NCBI RefSeq assembly: GCF_900109515.1
Contig: NZ_FOBD01000003.1
Coordinates: forward strand, 62,001-126,000
Direction of reading: 5' to 3'
DNA: 64,000 nucleotides
Origin: Paenibacillus sp. OK003
GTDB taxonomy: Bacteria; Bacillota; Bacilli; Paenibacillales; Paenibacillaceae
Shown piece after piece: positions 47,604-56,886 of this stretch (within the stretch, counting starts at the first letter, position 1; each line of letters starts with the position of its first letter). A model generated the notes under the pieces. The model saw only the letters and a list, made by a program, of their open reading frames with translations, had not been told where the DNA came from and did not search any database. Both the position numbers and the translations under genes were made by a program.

Positions 47604-48971
47604 TTATCCTGCAGTCGTTACGTTTGTATTTTTATGTTTAGTAGAGTAATAAATCATCGTTTCTACAATAAATATGATGAGCACTGATAGACCGAAGAGG
47701 GGCATCAGAATGCCTAGAACGAGCAGCGTGAGCATCGCACCAATAGACCATGGTTTATTGATTCTCTTCGGTCGATTGAAATCACCGGGTTTGACTCTTT
47801 TCATCCAGGATAGGAATCCCATAACGATTGCTGCAAGGAAGGCGAGGCATACCATCAAGTTGAGAATTTTATTGACTGTCCCGAACAGATGTCCTTCATG
47901 AAGCGGAATCCCCCAAGTAAACCACTTTCCAATAATTCCATAATCATCGTAGTTTATTTTGGCAATGAGATTGCCGGAATATTGATCGAAATATGCGGTT
48001 GTTTCCTCACGAGGACGTACATCAAGCCCTGTAACACCCGTATTACTCCCTTTGGAAACGGTGAACACACCTTGCTCATTCGATGGGTACACAATAGAAA
48101 ATGGACGGCTTATATTTTCCTTTTGGGCCTTATAAATGATCGATTTTAGACTTTGCTGGTTTGGATTGTTGATCGCGGCACTAGCCGTAGCGTGATGTTC
48201 TGCATGAGCCGTATGATCGGAGGTTGGTTGATCCAGGCTTCTGGTGGCCCATGGAATCTCGTTCACATCTGATTGGGGAGGATTATAACGTAACTCGGTT
48301 CTCCCTAAATCCGGATGCTCCTGAGCATACGTGCTAACATGACTGCCCATAAATACCGACCAAGGTATACCTGTCAGTACGATGATAATCAGGGGAAGAG
48401 CGGTAATTAAGCCTAGTAAGGCATGAATTTTTTGTAATTTGAATGGTTGTTTTCCTGAATTTTTGGTAAGAAGTTTCTTTTTGAATGTCATATAAATACC
48501 TGAAACGATGAGGAATATGGTCCAACAAGCAGTTAATTCGACTAAATAGCGAATAAAAGTACTCTCAGTAAAGAGAGAACTGTGAAAGTTTCTCATGACA
48601 TTGGCGTAGGTGAATTTTGCATTTTGCTCAGCAACAAACTGATTATTGTGATCCAGAAATATGTAGCGGGTATCTCCCTTGTCGTTGCTGATGGTCACTC
48701 TATTATTGTAAGGCTCCTCCATAATACTTATTTTTCCGATATTGTAGTCCGGGTTCTTATCACTTATTTGCTGAACAGCTTCGTCCAAGGTTTGCTTGGT
48801 GTTCAAGTTGCTGCTTCCAAAAAATTCACCTTGATAAATGCTGGTTTCGACATTGGTATAAAACAGGTAACCAATGCCAGACAGACTTAATGTTATAAGC
48901 AGGGGAGTAATTAACCAGGCAGCATAAAAATGAAGTCTGCGGAATGGATTGAAAGTGTTTTGATTGTTCAT
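47604..48971 (-). CDS. PepSY-domain multi-spanning membrane protein
   Basis: Membrane protein of 455 residues with four or more helices (near 15-40, 135-160, 190-212, 350-375, 395-440) and PepSY-type regions outside. It has 'FNPFRRLHFYAAWLITPLLITLSLSGIGYLF', typical of the PepSY_TM family, and a His-rich stretch 'HTAHAEHHATASA' that may bind metal. Family members often occur with iron or reductase systems, but the exact role is unknown. AAGGAGACTGAT precedes the chosen ATG at 48971. Confidence 0.85.
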   Translation of the reverse strand: MNNQNTFNPFRRLHFYAAWLITPLLITLSLSGIGYLFYTNVETSIYQGEFFGSSNLNTKQTLDEAVQQISDKNPDYNIGKISIMEEPYNNRVTISNDKGDTRYIFLDHNNQFVAEQNAKFTYANVMRNFHSSLFTESTFIRYLVELTACWTIFLIVSGIYMTFKKKLLTKNSGKQPFKLQKIHALLGLITALPLIIIVLTGIPWSVFMGSHVSTYAQEHPDLGRTELRYNPPQSDVNEIPWATRSLDQPTSDHTAHAEHHATASAAINNPNQQSLKSIIYKAQKENISRPFSIVYPSNEQGVFTVSKGSNTGVTGLDVRPREETTAYFDQYSGNLIAKINYDDYGIIGKWFTWGIPLHEGHLFGTVNKILNLMVCLAFLAAIVMGFLSWMKRVKPGDFNRPKRINKPWSIGAMLTLLVLGILMPLFGLSVLIIFIVETMIYYSTKHKNTNVTTAG

Positions 48972-49069
48972 ATCAGTCTCCTTGTATCTCATATTTTTAT
49001 GTTTTGTAGACTCAACAGAATCATATTAATCGATAGAGGGAAGGAGTGAAATGGCTCATTCGAGCTATT

Positions 49070-49083
49070 TTATAGCGCTTTCA
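49070..49083 (-). promoter_or_regulatory. cre-like site between PepSY and lichenase genes
   Basis: Read on the minus strand, TGAAAGCGCTATAA has one mismatch to TGNAARCGNWWWCA. A second partial site (TGTAAACGTTTTAT, two mismatches) lies at 49238-49251. Either could put the lichenase gene under CcpA. Nothing else was recognised in the 370-bp gap (48972-49341). Confidence 0.4.
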
Positions 49084-49341
49084 TAGCAGCCTTACTAGCC
49101 TTAACTAGAGCATACGATCTTGATAAAAGTGTACAGATGTATTTTTTCCTCAAGAAAATCTTTAGAAATGAATATCTATCTATAAAGATTGTTATAGTTA
49201 CCTGGTGCATATGCATATAGATTGGAAAAACCATACATGTAAACGTTTTATATATCTGCTGCGGCAAGAAGAGCTACTCGTTTTGCGGGAATCTCTTGCC
49301 CATACTCCGTACATGTGTGGAATCGTTTATGGAGGTGTGTG

Positions 49342-50055
49342 ATGAAGAGGAAGTCTTGGTACACTGTGGTGGTGGCAGGTGTGGTATCTTTATTTGTTTC
49401 GGTAAGTGCTTTCGCAAGTTATGTATTCTGGGAACCACTAACTTATTTTAACCCGGAAACATGGCAAAAGGCAGACGGTTATTCCAACGGAGATATGTTT
49501 AATTGCACGTGGCGGGCCAACAATGTCAATTTTACGAATGATGGGAAGCTCAAGCTCGGTTTGACAAGCTCTGCGTACAACAAGTTTGATTGCGGGGAGT
49601 ATCGTTCCACTAATAATTACGCATACGGACTGTATGAAGTCAACATGAAGCCTGCCAAAAATACCGGCATAGTCTCCTCTTTTTTTACGTACACAGGACC
49701 TGCTCATGGCACACAATGGGATGAGATTGATATTGAATTCTTGGGAAAAGATACGACCAAAGTGCAGTTTAATTATTTTACAAATGGGGTTGGTGGTCAT
49801 GAGAAGGTTATTAATCTTGGCTTTGATGCATCACAGGGGTTCCATACCTATGCTTTCGACTGGCAACCAGGGTATATCAAATGGTATGTTGATGGCGTAT
49901 TGAAGCATACTGCAACCAGCAATATCCCCGTAACACCTGGTAAAATTATGATGAATATATGGAATGGAACCGGGGTGGATGGTTGGTTAGGTCCTTATAA
50001 CGGTGCCAATCCATTGTATGCAGAATACGATTGGGTTAAATATACGAGTAATTAA
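49342..50055 (+). CDS. bglS: Secreted endo-beta-1,3-1,4-glucanase (lichenase, GH16)
   Basis: The enzyme has 237 residues and cuts mixed-linkage beta-glucans outside the cell. Signal peptide about 1-26 ('[16 protein letters not shown]'). The catalytic motif is 'WDEIDIEF' with nucleophile Glu128 and acid/base Glu132. The sequence is close throughout to Paenibacillus polymyxa GluB and Bacillus BglS as I recall them; length is normal. GGAGGTG lies before the ATG at 49342. The gene is monocistronic, with its own terminator. Confidence 0.97.
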   Translation: MKRKSWYTVVVAGVVSLFVSVSAFASYVFWEPLTYFNPETWQKADGYSNGDMFNCTWRANNVNFTNDGKLKLGLTSSAYNKFDCGEYRSTNNYAYGLYEVNMKPAKNTGIVSSFFTYTGPAHGTQWDEIDIEFLGKDTTKVQFNYFTNGVGGHEKVINLGFDASQGFHTYAFDWQPGYIKWYVDGVLKHTATSNIPVTPGKIMMNIWNGTGVDGWLGPYNGANPLYAEYDWVKYTSN

Positions 50056-50064
50056 TAATGCAGA

Positions 50065-50089
50065 AGCAGCCGCTCACCGGCTGCTTTTT
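50065..50089 (+). terminator. Terminator after lichenase
   Basis: Arms AGCAGCCG (50065-50072) and CGGCTGCT (50078-50085) with a 5-nt loop and TTTTT. Confidence 0.85.
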
Positions 50090-50167
50090 GATGTGAAGAG
50101 CAAAAAAAAGGTTCATTTAGATATAGGGGCAGGAGCTGATCTTGATAGGAAGTGTCCCCTTTGAACA

Positions 50168-50785
50168 TTATTTTTTTAAGCCAGCTGCAAAGTAGGGGCC
50201 ATGAACCGTAATGGTCGTAAGGATACGAGCCATTTCTTGAGGAGATTCTTTCGTGCCATCTTCCAACCATCTTTGAATTATCCCTATGATTGCAGCTCCC
50301 ATATAAGAAGCTAAATATTGTCCTGGAACAAGGAGGTTTTCTTCCTTTACAAATGCATTAGGATTATTTCCGTATAGTGTTTCCCACATGAAGTCTTTCA
50401 ATCGGGTTTGAAATGTTAAATCCCCTTTTGGTCCTAACACTGCTTTCATAAATCCACTATTGATTTCTAAATACTCAAATAGCGTAACGGTAAAGGAAAA
50501 TGGAATTAATGTCTGAGGGTCAGTTTCAAGTGCCGCAATTACACTAGGGTAGCTTTGTTTTGTAAGTTTGGACATGTCAAACATAATTTCCTCTTCACAT
50601 TTAGTCATCAAATCAAATTTGTCTTGATAGTGCGCATAAAATGTACCTCGATTAATATTCGCCCTGGTTGTTATGTCTTTAACCGTAATTGCTTTGAACC
50701 CTTTTTCATTGATTAATTCAACTAACGCATGTCGAATAGATTCTTTTGTCCGTATTACACGTAAATCAAGATTAATATTACGCAA
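50168..50785 (-). CDS. TetR/AcrR-family regulator
   Basis: A 205-residue regulator. The HTH is at about 10-55 ('RTKESIRHALVELINEKGFKAITVKDITTRANINRGTFYAHYQDKFDLM', recognition helix at 'INRGTFYAHY'). A ligand-binding domain resembling the TetR_C_7 (dihydroxyacetone kinase regulator-like) type follows. TTG at 50785 is chosen because AAGGAGG lies just upstream; the longer ATG-initiated form would put an unrelated leader on the protein. An imperfect palindrome at 50861-50878 could be its own operator. The target genes are not evident. Confidence 0.87.
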   Translation of the reverse strand: MRNINLDLRVIRTKESIRHALVELINEKGFKAITVKDITTRANINRGTFYAHYQDKFDLMTKCEEEIMFDMSKLTKQSYPSVIAALETDPQTLIPFSFTVTLFEYLEINSGFMKAVLGPKGDLTFQTRLKDFMWETLYGNNPNAFVKEENLLVPGQYLASYMGAAIIGIIQRWLEDGTKESPQEMARILTTITVHGPYFAAGLKK

Positions 50786-50860
50786 GCAAATTCCTCCTTG
50801 AATTTTCCAAACACATGTGCCACTTTTCATTTCTGAAGAGTAAGAGTACCTAATCTTATT

Positions 50861-50878
50861 TTATAGTTTGAACTGTAA
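50861..50878. promoter_or_regulatory. Candidate TetR operator
   Basis: 18-bp near-palindrome TTATAGTTTGAACTGTAA (one mismatched pair apart from the two central bases), 76 bp upstream of the TetR gene. The rest of 50786-51126 is AT-rich, with a second small inverted repeat CTCTAA-A-TTAGAG at 50910-50922, and no further gene. Confidence 0.4.
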
Positions 50879-51126
50879 TAAACAACAAGCTGTTCGTTAT
50901 ATATTATAACTCTAAATTAGAGAATCATAACGGAAAGAAACACTTACGAATGTTGAAAACACCAAACTTAGATAGTAAAATTCTGCTCAAACGTTGATGA
51001 CAAAGATGTCAGAAGAACAATTGTATGAGTTCGCTCAGTCCTCATTTCTTCAAATTATGAAGGTATTTCAATAAAGTTGAAGAATACCCTATTAGAGTTA
51101 GAATATTGATTTTAAAGGGGATTGAA

Positions 51127-51369
51127 ATGAGTAAACGGCTTACTAAGAATATACCAATATGGTTTCTTTTTGTCGGGATTGTGGTATTTATTCTACTGTG
51201 TATTAATTTTGTTGAAATGAATACTCGAATTAATACGCTTGCATTGGTAATTATGAGCATTGCTAATACCATTCGAGTGTGGAAGACTGAACGTCAGTCA
51301 GCAATGATATTTCTATTGCTGGGTGTTCTGTGTACTTTTTTTCTTATCAAGTCTTTAATTTTATATTGA
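51127..51369 (+). CDS. Small two-helix membrane protein, unknown
   Basis: The protein has 80 residues, a basic start ('MSKRLTKNI'), a first helix near 10-28, a possible middle helix (33-48), and a last helix near 58-78. AAAGGGG lies six bases before the ATG, and a strong terminator follows the stop by about 40 bp, so it looks like a real single-gene unit. No family recognised. Confidence 0.6.
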   Translation: MSKRLTKNIPIWFLFVGIVVFILLCINFVEMNTRINTLALVIMSIANTIRVWKTERQSAMIFLLLGVLCTFFLIKSLILY

Positions 51370-51407
51370 TCTGAAGAACAGGAAATAGTCATTCATGAGG
51401 GGAAATC

Positions 51408-51457
51408 GAAAAGCCGATAAACACCACAGCTTCTGTGTGTTTATCGGCTTTTCTTAG
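51408..51457 (+). terminator. Terminator after small membrane protein
   Basis: Perfect 17-bp arms at 51408-51424 and 51437-51453 (core AAAAGCCGATAAACAC) with a 12-nt loop and an interrupted T-run. Confidence 0.8.
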
Positions 51458-51558
51458 AGGCCTCGGTATTACAGGGGCTAATATTTTGATCCGACATTCT
51501 ACAGAGTCTAAGTGGAAGTAAAACAGAGGAATGAAAATATTTTGACATTCTAATTTAA

Positions 51559-51578
51559 ATATCGTAATATTACGATAT
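51559..51578. promoter_or_regulatory. Perfect 20-bp palindrome, probable operator of the ArsR-type regulator
   Basis: ATATCGTAATATTACGATAT has no mismatch and ends 21 bp before the start of the ArsR-family gene. Length and symmetry fit an ArsR dimer site, so autorepression of the two-gene operon is likely. Confidence 0.7.
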
Positions 51579-51599
51579 AACGATTCAGGAGGGATAATT

Positions 51600-51914
51600 T
51601 TGAATACTGAAGCTTTTGATAGCACTAATTTAAAACAGTTCGACGAACCTGCTAATTTACTGAAAGCTCTATCTCATCCGATTCGTCTGTGCATTGTGCG
51701 CGGGTTGATGCGAAAAAAGAAATGTAATGTTTCATATATGCAGGAGTGTCTGGACCTTCCCCAATCAACAGTGTCCCAGCATTTGCAGAAGCTACGCAGT
51801 GCAGGTATTGTTACGACCGAGCGCAATGGCCTTGAAGTAAATTATGTGCTTGCCGACCAACGGATTGAACAGATGATACCTATTTTGTTTGGAGAGGAAG
51901 ATTGTGAATCATGA
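51600..51914 (+). CDS. ArsR-family repressor, candidate persulfide/redox sensor
   Basis: Winged-helix protein of 104 residues (HTH about 46-70, 'LDLPQSTVSQHLQKLRSAGI'). Cysteines at 31, 42, 50 and 102; the spacing of Cys42 and Cys102 resembles the disulfide pair of SqrR/BigR persulfide sensors, and the classical metal motif ELCVCDL is absent. It starts with TTG after AGGAGGG and overlaps the sulfur-carrier gene by ATGA. Its operon partner handles persulfides, which supports sulfane-sulfur sensing. The sensing role is inferred. Confidence 0.82.
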   Translation: MNTEAFDSTNLKQFDEPANLLKALSHPIRLCIVRGLMRKKKCNVSYMQECLDLPQSTVSQHLQKLRSAGIVTTERNGLEVNYVLADQRIEQMIPILFGEEDCES

Positions 51915-54409
51915 GTAAAAAAGTACTGATTGTGGGCGGAGTAGCGGGTGGTGCATCAGCAGCTGCCCGTCTGCGTCGACTGGATGAACATGCCGAAATT
52001 ATCATATTTGAAAAAGGACCCTATATATCGTTTGCCAATTGTGGCTTACCTTATTATATTGGTGGCTCGATCGAGGATCGAGAGCGTTTGCTGGTACAAA
52101 CGCCTAAAGGTATGGCAGATCGCTTTAATATTGATGTGCGTACACGAAGCGAGGTCGTCGCTATTGATCCGCATACACGGACAGTTCAGGTACAAAGCCA
52201 GGAGCGCGGTCAATATGAAGAAAGCTATGACGAATTGATTTTGTCACCAGGTGCCAAGCCAATCATTCCCGATCTGCCGGGTAAGGATAATCCACTGATT
52301 TATACAGTGCGAAGCATTCCAGATATTGATCGTATCAAGGAACAAATAAGTTCTTCTAACAACCAATCATCTATTGTTATAGGTGGAGGATTTATTGGTG
52401 TTGAAATGGCGGAAAATTTAAAGGAAGCCGGATTGGATGTAACGTTGATAGAGGGTAATGGTCAACTGCTCACCCCATTTGATGCTGAACTGGCAGCAGC
52501 CTTGGCACAGGAAATGGAGCAAAACGGGGTGAAGCTGCTGTTTTCCCAGCGTGTACAGGGCTTTCATTCACTTGAGCATGGCATTGGTGTTGAGCTTGCT
52601 GATGGTCATGTTCTGACAGCTGACCTGGTTATTCTTGCGATAGGAGTAACTCCAGATACAGCTTTTCTAAGAAATAGTGGAGTTTCCCTGGGAACTCGTG
52701 GACATATTATGGTCAACGAAGCGCTCGAAAGCAGCGTGCCACATATCTATGCTGTTGGCGATGCCATCGAAGTAACTGAAACCATTCATGGCACAAAGAC
52801 AGCTATTCCGCTTGCTGGACCTGCCAACAAACAGGGACGCATTGTGGCAGATCGAATTGCCGGACTAAGTTCCATCTACAAAGGAACCCAAGGGACAGCC
52901 ATTATTAAAGTGTTTGGAATGACCGGAGCAGCTACAGGCAGTAATGAGAAAACACTAAAGCGTCTTGGCATCGATTATCGAACAGTAATTGTGCATCCTG
53001 CTTCTCATGCATCGTATTATCCGGGTTCCAGTGCGATTAGTCTTAAACTGCTGTTTACACCCGCAGGTAAAATTTTAGGCGCACAAGCAGTTGGTTATGA
53101 AGGCGTAGATAAGCGGATAGATGACATTGCTGTAGCCATTCATTTTGGGGGTCACATCAGTGATTTGACAGAGCTTGAGTTGAGCTACGCGCCACCGTAT
53201 TCCTCTGCGAAAGATCCAGTTAATATGGCTGGCTATGCGGCTGAAAATATTACGGCTGGACGTGTTGAAACGTTCACCTATGATCAGCTATCTGAACGCC
53301 AGCCGGAGCAGTCGATATTGCTGGATGTCCGCAGTGAGCTGGAGCATCGCAATGGGAATATTCCGGGTTCCATAAATATTTCAGTGGATGAGCTTCGTCA
53401 GCGGTTAGATGAATTAGACTCAACCAAAGTTATCTGGGTATACTGCCAGGTTGGTCTGCGTGGATATACAGCATCGCAAATTTTGCGTCAGCATGGCTTT
53501 AATGTGAAAAATTTGAGTGGAGGATATAAAACATACCGCCAAGCACAATTTAAGCCCGCTCCAATTTCTACTGGAAAGGAAGAGAATAATGACGGACAGG
53601 ATCAGAACAACACTCCGAAACATGCTGTAAAGGAAACAGAGCTTTCCAATCCAATCTCTGCAGAACCGCAGCGTATTGATAACGAGTTGAACGTGTGCGG
53701 TTTAAGTTGTCCCGGTCCGCTGATACAACTTAAGCAGAAAATGGATCAACTATCGAATGGAGAGACCCTGCGGGTGAAAGCTTCCGATCCAGGATTTTAT
53801 GAAGATGTGAAAGCATGGGCAACGATGTCTGGCTCCTCACTTCTGCACTTGGAACGATCCAAAGGCGGTACTATTGAAGCTGTAATTGCCAAAAATACTG
53901 TGCAGACCGCATCTTCAGCTATGGAAACTCCTAAAGAGGAGCCTGCCAGCACAATGGTTGTCTTCAGTGGTGATCTGGATAAAGCGATTGCTTCTCTGAT
54001 TATTGCAAATGGGGCAGCAGCAAGTGGACGTAAAGTAACCATGTTCTTCACATTCTGGGGATTGAATATTATCCGTAAGCATCAACCGCAGCCTGTATCC
54101 AAAACAAGGATTGGCCGTATGTTTGACATGATGTTACCGCGCGGCAGCCACAAGCTAGGCATGTCCAAAATGAATATGCTTGGAGTTGGCCCAAAGATTA
54201 TTCGAGGCATTATGAAGAATAATAATGTTGCTTCTCTGGAAGAACTGATGCAGAGCGCTACTGCGCAGGGAGTTGAGTTTGTCGCGTGCCAGATGTCCAT
54301 GGATTTAATGGGAATTCAGCGTGAAGAATTAATGGATTCGGTTAACATTGGTGGGGTGGGTTACTATCTCGGGCAGGCAGCTCATGCAAATCATAATCTA
54401 TTTATTTAA
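51911..54409 (+). CDS. CoA-disulfide reductase - rhodanese - TusA - DsrE-like fusion
   Basis: The 832-residue protein contains four modules. (1) FAD/NADH CoA-disulfide or persulfide reductase, about 1-450: 'VLIVGGVAGGASAAARLRR', active Cys44 in 'SFANCGLPYYIGG'. (2) Rhodanese, about 455-550, active Cys near 511 in 'VYCQVGLRGYTA'. (3) TusA-like, about 590-665, 'VCGLSCPGPLIQLKQKM'. (4) DsrE-like, about 675-832: 'FSGDLDKAIASLIIANGAA', ending 'FVACQMSMDLMGI'. Together these can pass a persulfide sulfur from carrier to carrier. Detoxifying sulfide or CoA persulfide is the likely role. It is co-translated with its ArsR-type repressor. Confidence 0.92.
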   Translation: MSKKVLIVGGVAGGASAAARLRRLDEHAEIIIFEKGPYISFANCGLPYYIGGSIEDRERLLVQTPKGMADRFNIDVRTRSEVVAIDPHTRTVQVQSQERGQYEESYDELILSPGAKPIIPDLPGKDNPLIYTVRSIPDIDRIKEQISSSNNQSSIVIGGGFIGVEMAENLKEAGLDVTLIEGNGQLLTPFDAELAAALAQEMEQNGVKLLFSQRVQGFHSLEHGIGVELADGHVLTADLVILAIGVTPDTAFLRNSGVSLGTRGHIMVNEALESSVPHIYAVGDAIEVTETIHGTKTAIPLAGPANKQGRIVADRIAGLSSIYKGTQGTAIIKVFGMTGAATGSNEKTLKRLGIDYRTVIVHPASHASYYPGSSAISLKLLFTPAGKILGAQAVGYEGVDKRIDDIAVAIHFGGHISDLTELELSYAPPYSSAKDPVNMAGYAAENITAGRVETFTYDQLSERQPEQSILLDVRSELEHRNGNIPGSINISVDELRQRLDELDSTKVIWVYCQVGLRGYTASQILRQHGFNVKNLSGGYKTYRQAQFKPAPISTGKEENNDGQDQNNTPKHAVKETELSNPISAEPQRIDNELNVCGLSCPGPLIQLKQKMDQLSNGETLRVKASDPGFYEDVKAWATMSGSSLLHLERSKGGTIEAVIAKNTVQTASSAMETPKEEPASTMVVFSGDLDKAIASLIIANGAAASGRKVTMFFTFWGLNIIRKHQPQPVSKTRIGRMFDMMLPRGSHKLGMSKMNMLGVGPKIIRGIMKNNNVASLEELMQSATAQGVEFVACQMSMDLMGIQREELMDSVNIGGVGYYLGQAAHANHNLFI

Positions 54410-54473
54410 AACGGATTTTTTCATACCAAACATTTGTTCAGTGACATGTGTTATCTTAAAAAGATAAAAAGCG

Positions 54474-54513
54474 AAAGCCCCTTCAGAAACGTAGGGGCTT
54501 TATTTCGTTTTAC
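54474..54513 (+). terminator. Terminator after the sulfur-transfer operon
   Basis: AAAGCCCC (54474-54481) pairs with GGGGCTTT (54494-54501), followed by ATTTCGTTTT. Confidence 0.75.
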
Positions 54514-54572
54514 AATTATCGTTCGACGAAACGTAATGCATTTAGCTTATGGGAAACGATAGCTCAATAAAA

Positions 54573-54619
54573 AACCAAAAAGGCAAACGATCAAACGTGA
54601 TCGAATGCCTTTTTTGGTT
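54573..54619. terminator. Second hairpin, terminator for the minus-strand MerR gene
   Basis: Arms AACCAAAAAGGCA and TGCCTTTTTTGGTT with an inner stem CGATCA/TGATCG. It lies 54 bp past the MerR stop and can act in both directions. Confidence 0.75.
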
Positions 54620-54672
54620 GAACGTTTAATTAGATGAAATTCAAAAGCTATGTCTTTAGGACACGGCTTATC

Positions 54673-55032
54673 TTAATAATTTTCTCCTCGATAATAGCGT
54701 TCCAGTTTGTGATCCAGATGAACGAGCTGTGCTTTTTTCTCCTCGATATCTTCCAGCAGCTTTTGCCTTTGATCTTGAATCAGTTTGGTTCTTTCCGGCA
54801 GGGTGGAGATTCCTTCATTTACCTTGTCATAGTACGTTTTGATGTCCTCCACACTCATCCCGGTTTCGCGAAGACATTTGATAAAAACCAGCCAATTCAG
54901 ATCATCTTCCGTGTAAAGACGGTTATTCTGCTTACTTCGCGCAGCAGGCTTCAATAGGCCCTTTCTTTCGTAAAAACGTATCGCACCGACAGCGATATCG
55001 ACTTTCTTCGCTACTTCTCCAATCGTTAACAT
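54673..55032 (-). CDS. MerR-family regulator (aldehyde/electrophile type)
   Basis: The protein has 119 residues: an N-terminal winged HTH ('LTIGEVAKKVDIAVGAIRFYERKGLLKPAARSKQNNRLYTEDDL', 2-45) and a coiled-coil dimer helix (75-112). There is no metal-binding Cys pattern, which fits AdhR-like members. It is divergent from an SDR gene with a MerR-type promoter between them. Activation of that gene by reactive carbonyls is inferred. Confidence 0.92.
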   Translation of the reverse strand: MLTIGEVAKKVDIAVGAIRFYERKGLLKPAARSKQNNRLYTEDDLNWLVFIKCLRETGMSVEDIKTYYDKVNEGISTLPERTKLIQDQRQKLLEDIEEKKAQLVHLDHKLERYYRGENY

Positions 55033-55060
55033 GTTAACCCTCTTTTATCAATAATTATAG

Positions 55061-55091
55061 TTGACCTACACTTAGTGTAGCATAGTAACTT
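55061..55091 (+). promoter_or_regulatory. MerR-type promoter with 19-bp spacer
   Basis: TTGACC (55061-55066), 19-bp spacer, TAACTT (55086-55091). A palindrome CTACACT-T-AGTGTAG (55066-55080) fills the spacer. Over-long spacers with a dyad are the hallmark of MerR-activated promoters. It faces the SDR gene at 55134. Confidence 0.7.
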
Positions 55092-55133
55092 ATACATTGT
55101 TAATGAAATCAAATTAGAGAAAAGAGGATTCAC

Positions 55134-55844
55134 ATGAAAAAAATCGCTTTTGTAACTGGAGCAAATAAAGGTATCGGATTTGAAATCGTTAAGCAGTTAG
55201 GTCAGGCCGGCTGGAAAGTCCTCCTTGGTGCACGCAGCGCCGAACGGGGGGAAGCGGCTGTTTCCGAGTTGATTTCCGAGGGGTTAGACATAGAGTTTGT
55301 GCAAATCGATATGAGTGACTTGGAAAGCATCAAAAGGGCGGCCGATACGATTACTAAGGATTATCCTGACTTCAAACTTCTGATCAATAATGCGGGTATG
55401 CCTGGTGCTTTCTCGCGTTCATTTACGGATACCAAAGAGGAGGATCTGAGGAACGCTTTCGAAGTCAACTTTTTCGGAACCTTCCGTCTGAACCAGCATT
55501 TGTTTCCGTTAATCAAAGATAACGAAGGCACAATCGTTAATGTATCGACCGACATGGCTTCGCTGGATCATATGCAAAATACGGGATTTACTTTAAATGC
55601 ATTCGACTATAATTCATCCAAAACCGCCAACAACGCCATGACAGTTTCGATGGCATATGAACTCAAAAGCAGCAGGGCTCAAGTATTTGCGGTAACGCCT
55701 GGATTCACATCAACAGACCTTAACGGTAATGCCGAAGGCGGTAAATCAAAAGAAGCAGCTGCTGCGATAATCGTGGGTTATGCGACAGATGGCAAACATC
55801 ATAACGGAGAGTTCTTGGATGAGAAGGGCGTGTACGCCTGGTAA
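55134..55844 (+). CDS. Short-chain dehydrogenase/reductase
   Basis: NAD(P)-dependent oxidoreductase of 236 residues. The nucleotide-binding motif is 'VTGANKGIGFEIV' (7-19), NNAG in 'LLINNAGMPG', and the active-site Ser/Tyr/Lys are in 'VNVSTDMAS' and 'YNSSKTANN'. It resembles plant-type carbonyl reductase relatives. The divergent MerR gene and promoter suggest it reduces reactive aldehydes or ketones. The substrate is unknown. Confidence 0.92.
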   Translation: MKKIAFVTGANKGIGFEIVKQLGQAGWKVLLGARSAERGEAAVSELISEGLDIEFVQIDMSDLESIKRAADTITKDYPDFKLLINNAGMPGAFSRSFTDTKEEDLRNAFEVNFFGTFRLNQHLFPLIKDNEGTIVNVSTDMASLDHMQNTGFTLNAFDYNSSKTANNAMTVSMAYELKSSRAQVFAVTPGFTSTDLNGNAEGGKSKEAAAAIIVGYATDGKHHNGEFLDEKGVYAW

Positions 55845-56004
55845 TCTACATGTGCAAAACAATGGTATCCAAATGTATTTTGGTTAGAGTAACATTCAAA
55901 GGCTAATCAAAGGGGTGAAATGGCGCGAGTTAATTTTGAAGGACAACTACGTGTTAAAACACTTTGTCATTATGTTGTGGTAAAGCTCTATGCTCGTTAA
56001 GTAG

Positions 56005-56047
56005 CAGACATATTAAGCCGGGGCAACCGCTTAGTATGTCTGTTTTT
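56005..56047 (+). terminator. Terminator downstream of the SDR gene
   Basis: CAGACATA-T-TAAGC (56005-56018) pairs with GCTTA-G-TATGTCTG (56029-56042) with one mismatch, then TTTTT. It lies about 160 bp past the SDR stop. No gene is seen in between. Confidence 0.7.
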
Positions 56048-56136
56048 AGGTATTCCTCCAGCTAATTCTTGTTATTTACAAGCCCATGTTTTATATTGAC
56101 ATAATAGCAGGTCAAAAAAAGAGGTGATCGGACGAG

Positions 56137-56859
56137 ATGACTCCACGCACGAAAGAACAAAACGAAGAGATCCGGCTGCGGCGTCTGGCGCAAATCCGTA
56201 AAGCCGCTGCCGATGTGTTTTTGAATAAAGGGCCTTTAATGGAAATCCGAGATGTGGCCGCTCAGGCTGGACTCGGGTATGGCACGGTATACCATTATTA
56301 CAGCAATAAAGGCGATTTGCTCCATGATCTCCTATGGGACGCATTGGAGCGGGCCGAGGGATGGCCAGATGCCCCGCGCGATTCGGCTTTGGGCGAGGAG
56401 CCAGCGAGTGCGCCCTTCGCCTTGGGTGCTGCCGTGCACACCGGGAATGCGAATGAGACGAATTCCAGCCGGGAAAGCCACGAAACGACCGCTTCCGCAG
56501 AACTTGGCCCCGTCGCGGAAGCCAGCGTCCAGTTGCTGCAGCTTTGGGCGGAGGACCACGCTCTATACTTGCTGTATAAACTGGCTGCTGAGGGTTTTTC
56601 CTCGCTACCTGAAGCTCGATCAGCCACACTCTTGGCCGCTTTTCGGCATGAAGTGGTTGCGCCGTTTGCCGCGCTGGTGGACACCGGGCATACGACGGAC
56701 GGGGATGCCGCTTCCGGCGGAATAGCGGCGGAGCAGCCCTTTGGACTGCAGCGCGCGGAAATGCTGCTGGCCGCCTTGGTTGGCTGCGCCTCGCTATCGA
56801 TCCGTCGCGAAAAGCTGCACGAGGAGGCAGGGGATATCGTCGGGTTTTTAAAATTATAG
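56137..56859 (+). CDS. TetR-family regulator, GC-rich
   Basis: The 240-residue regulator has an N-terminal HTH (about 12-60; 'AAADVFLNKGPLMEIRDVAAQAGLGYGTVYHYYSNKGDLL'). The ligand domain contains a loosely structured Ala/Glu/Ser/Thr-rich insert (about 88-125) rarely seen in this family. Its GC content is visibly higher than that of the flanking genes. It lies 27 bp before the first methionine aminopeptidase and probably shares its transcript. The ligand is unknown. Confidence 0.87.
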   Translation: MTPRTKEQNEEIRLRRLAQIRKAAADVFLNKGPLMEIRDVAAQAGLGYGTVYHYYSNKGDLLHDLLWDALERAEGWPDAPRDSALGEEPASAPFALGAAVHTGNANETNSSRESHETTASAELGPVAEASVQLLQLWAEDHALYLLYKLAAEGFSSLPEARSATLLAAFRHEVVAPFAALVDTGHTTDGDAASGGIAAEQPFGLQRAEMLLAALVGCASLSIRREKLHEEAGDIVGFLKL

Positions 56860-56886
56860 GATGCCTAAGGAGTGAATATACAAAAG

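Noticed and set aside
56072..56629. Minus-strand 185-codon frame opposite the TetR gene
   Set aside because: GC-rich DNA gives long chance frames. The Arg/Pro/His-rich product has no domain, and the TetR HTH on the plus strand is clear.
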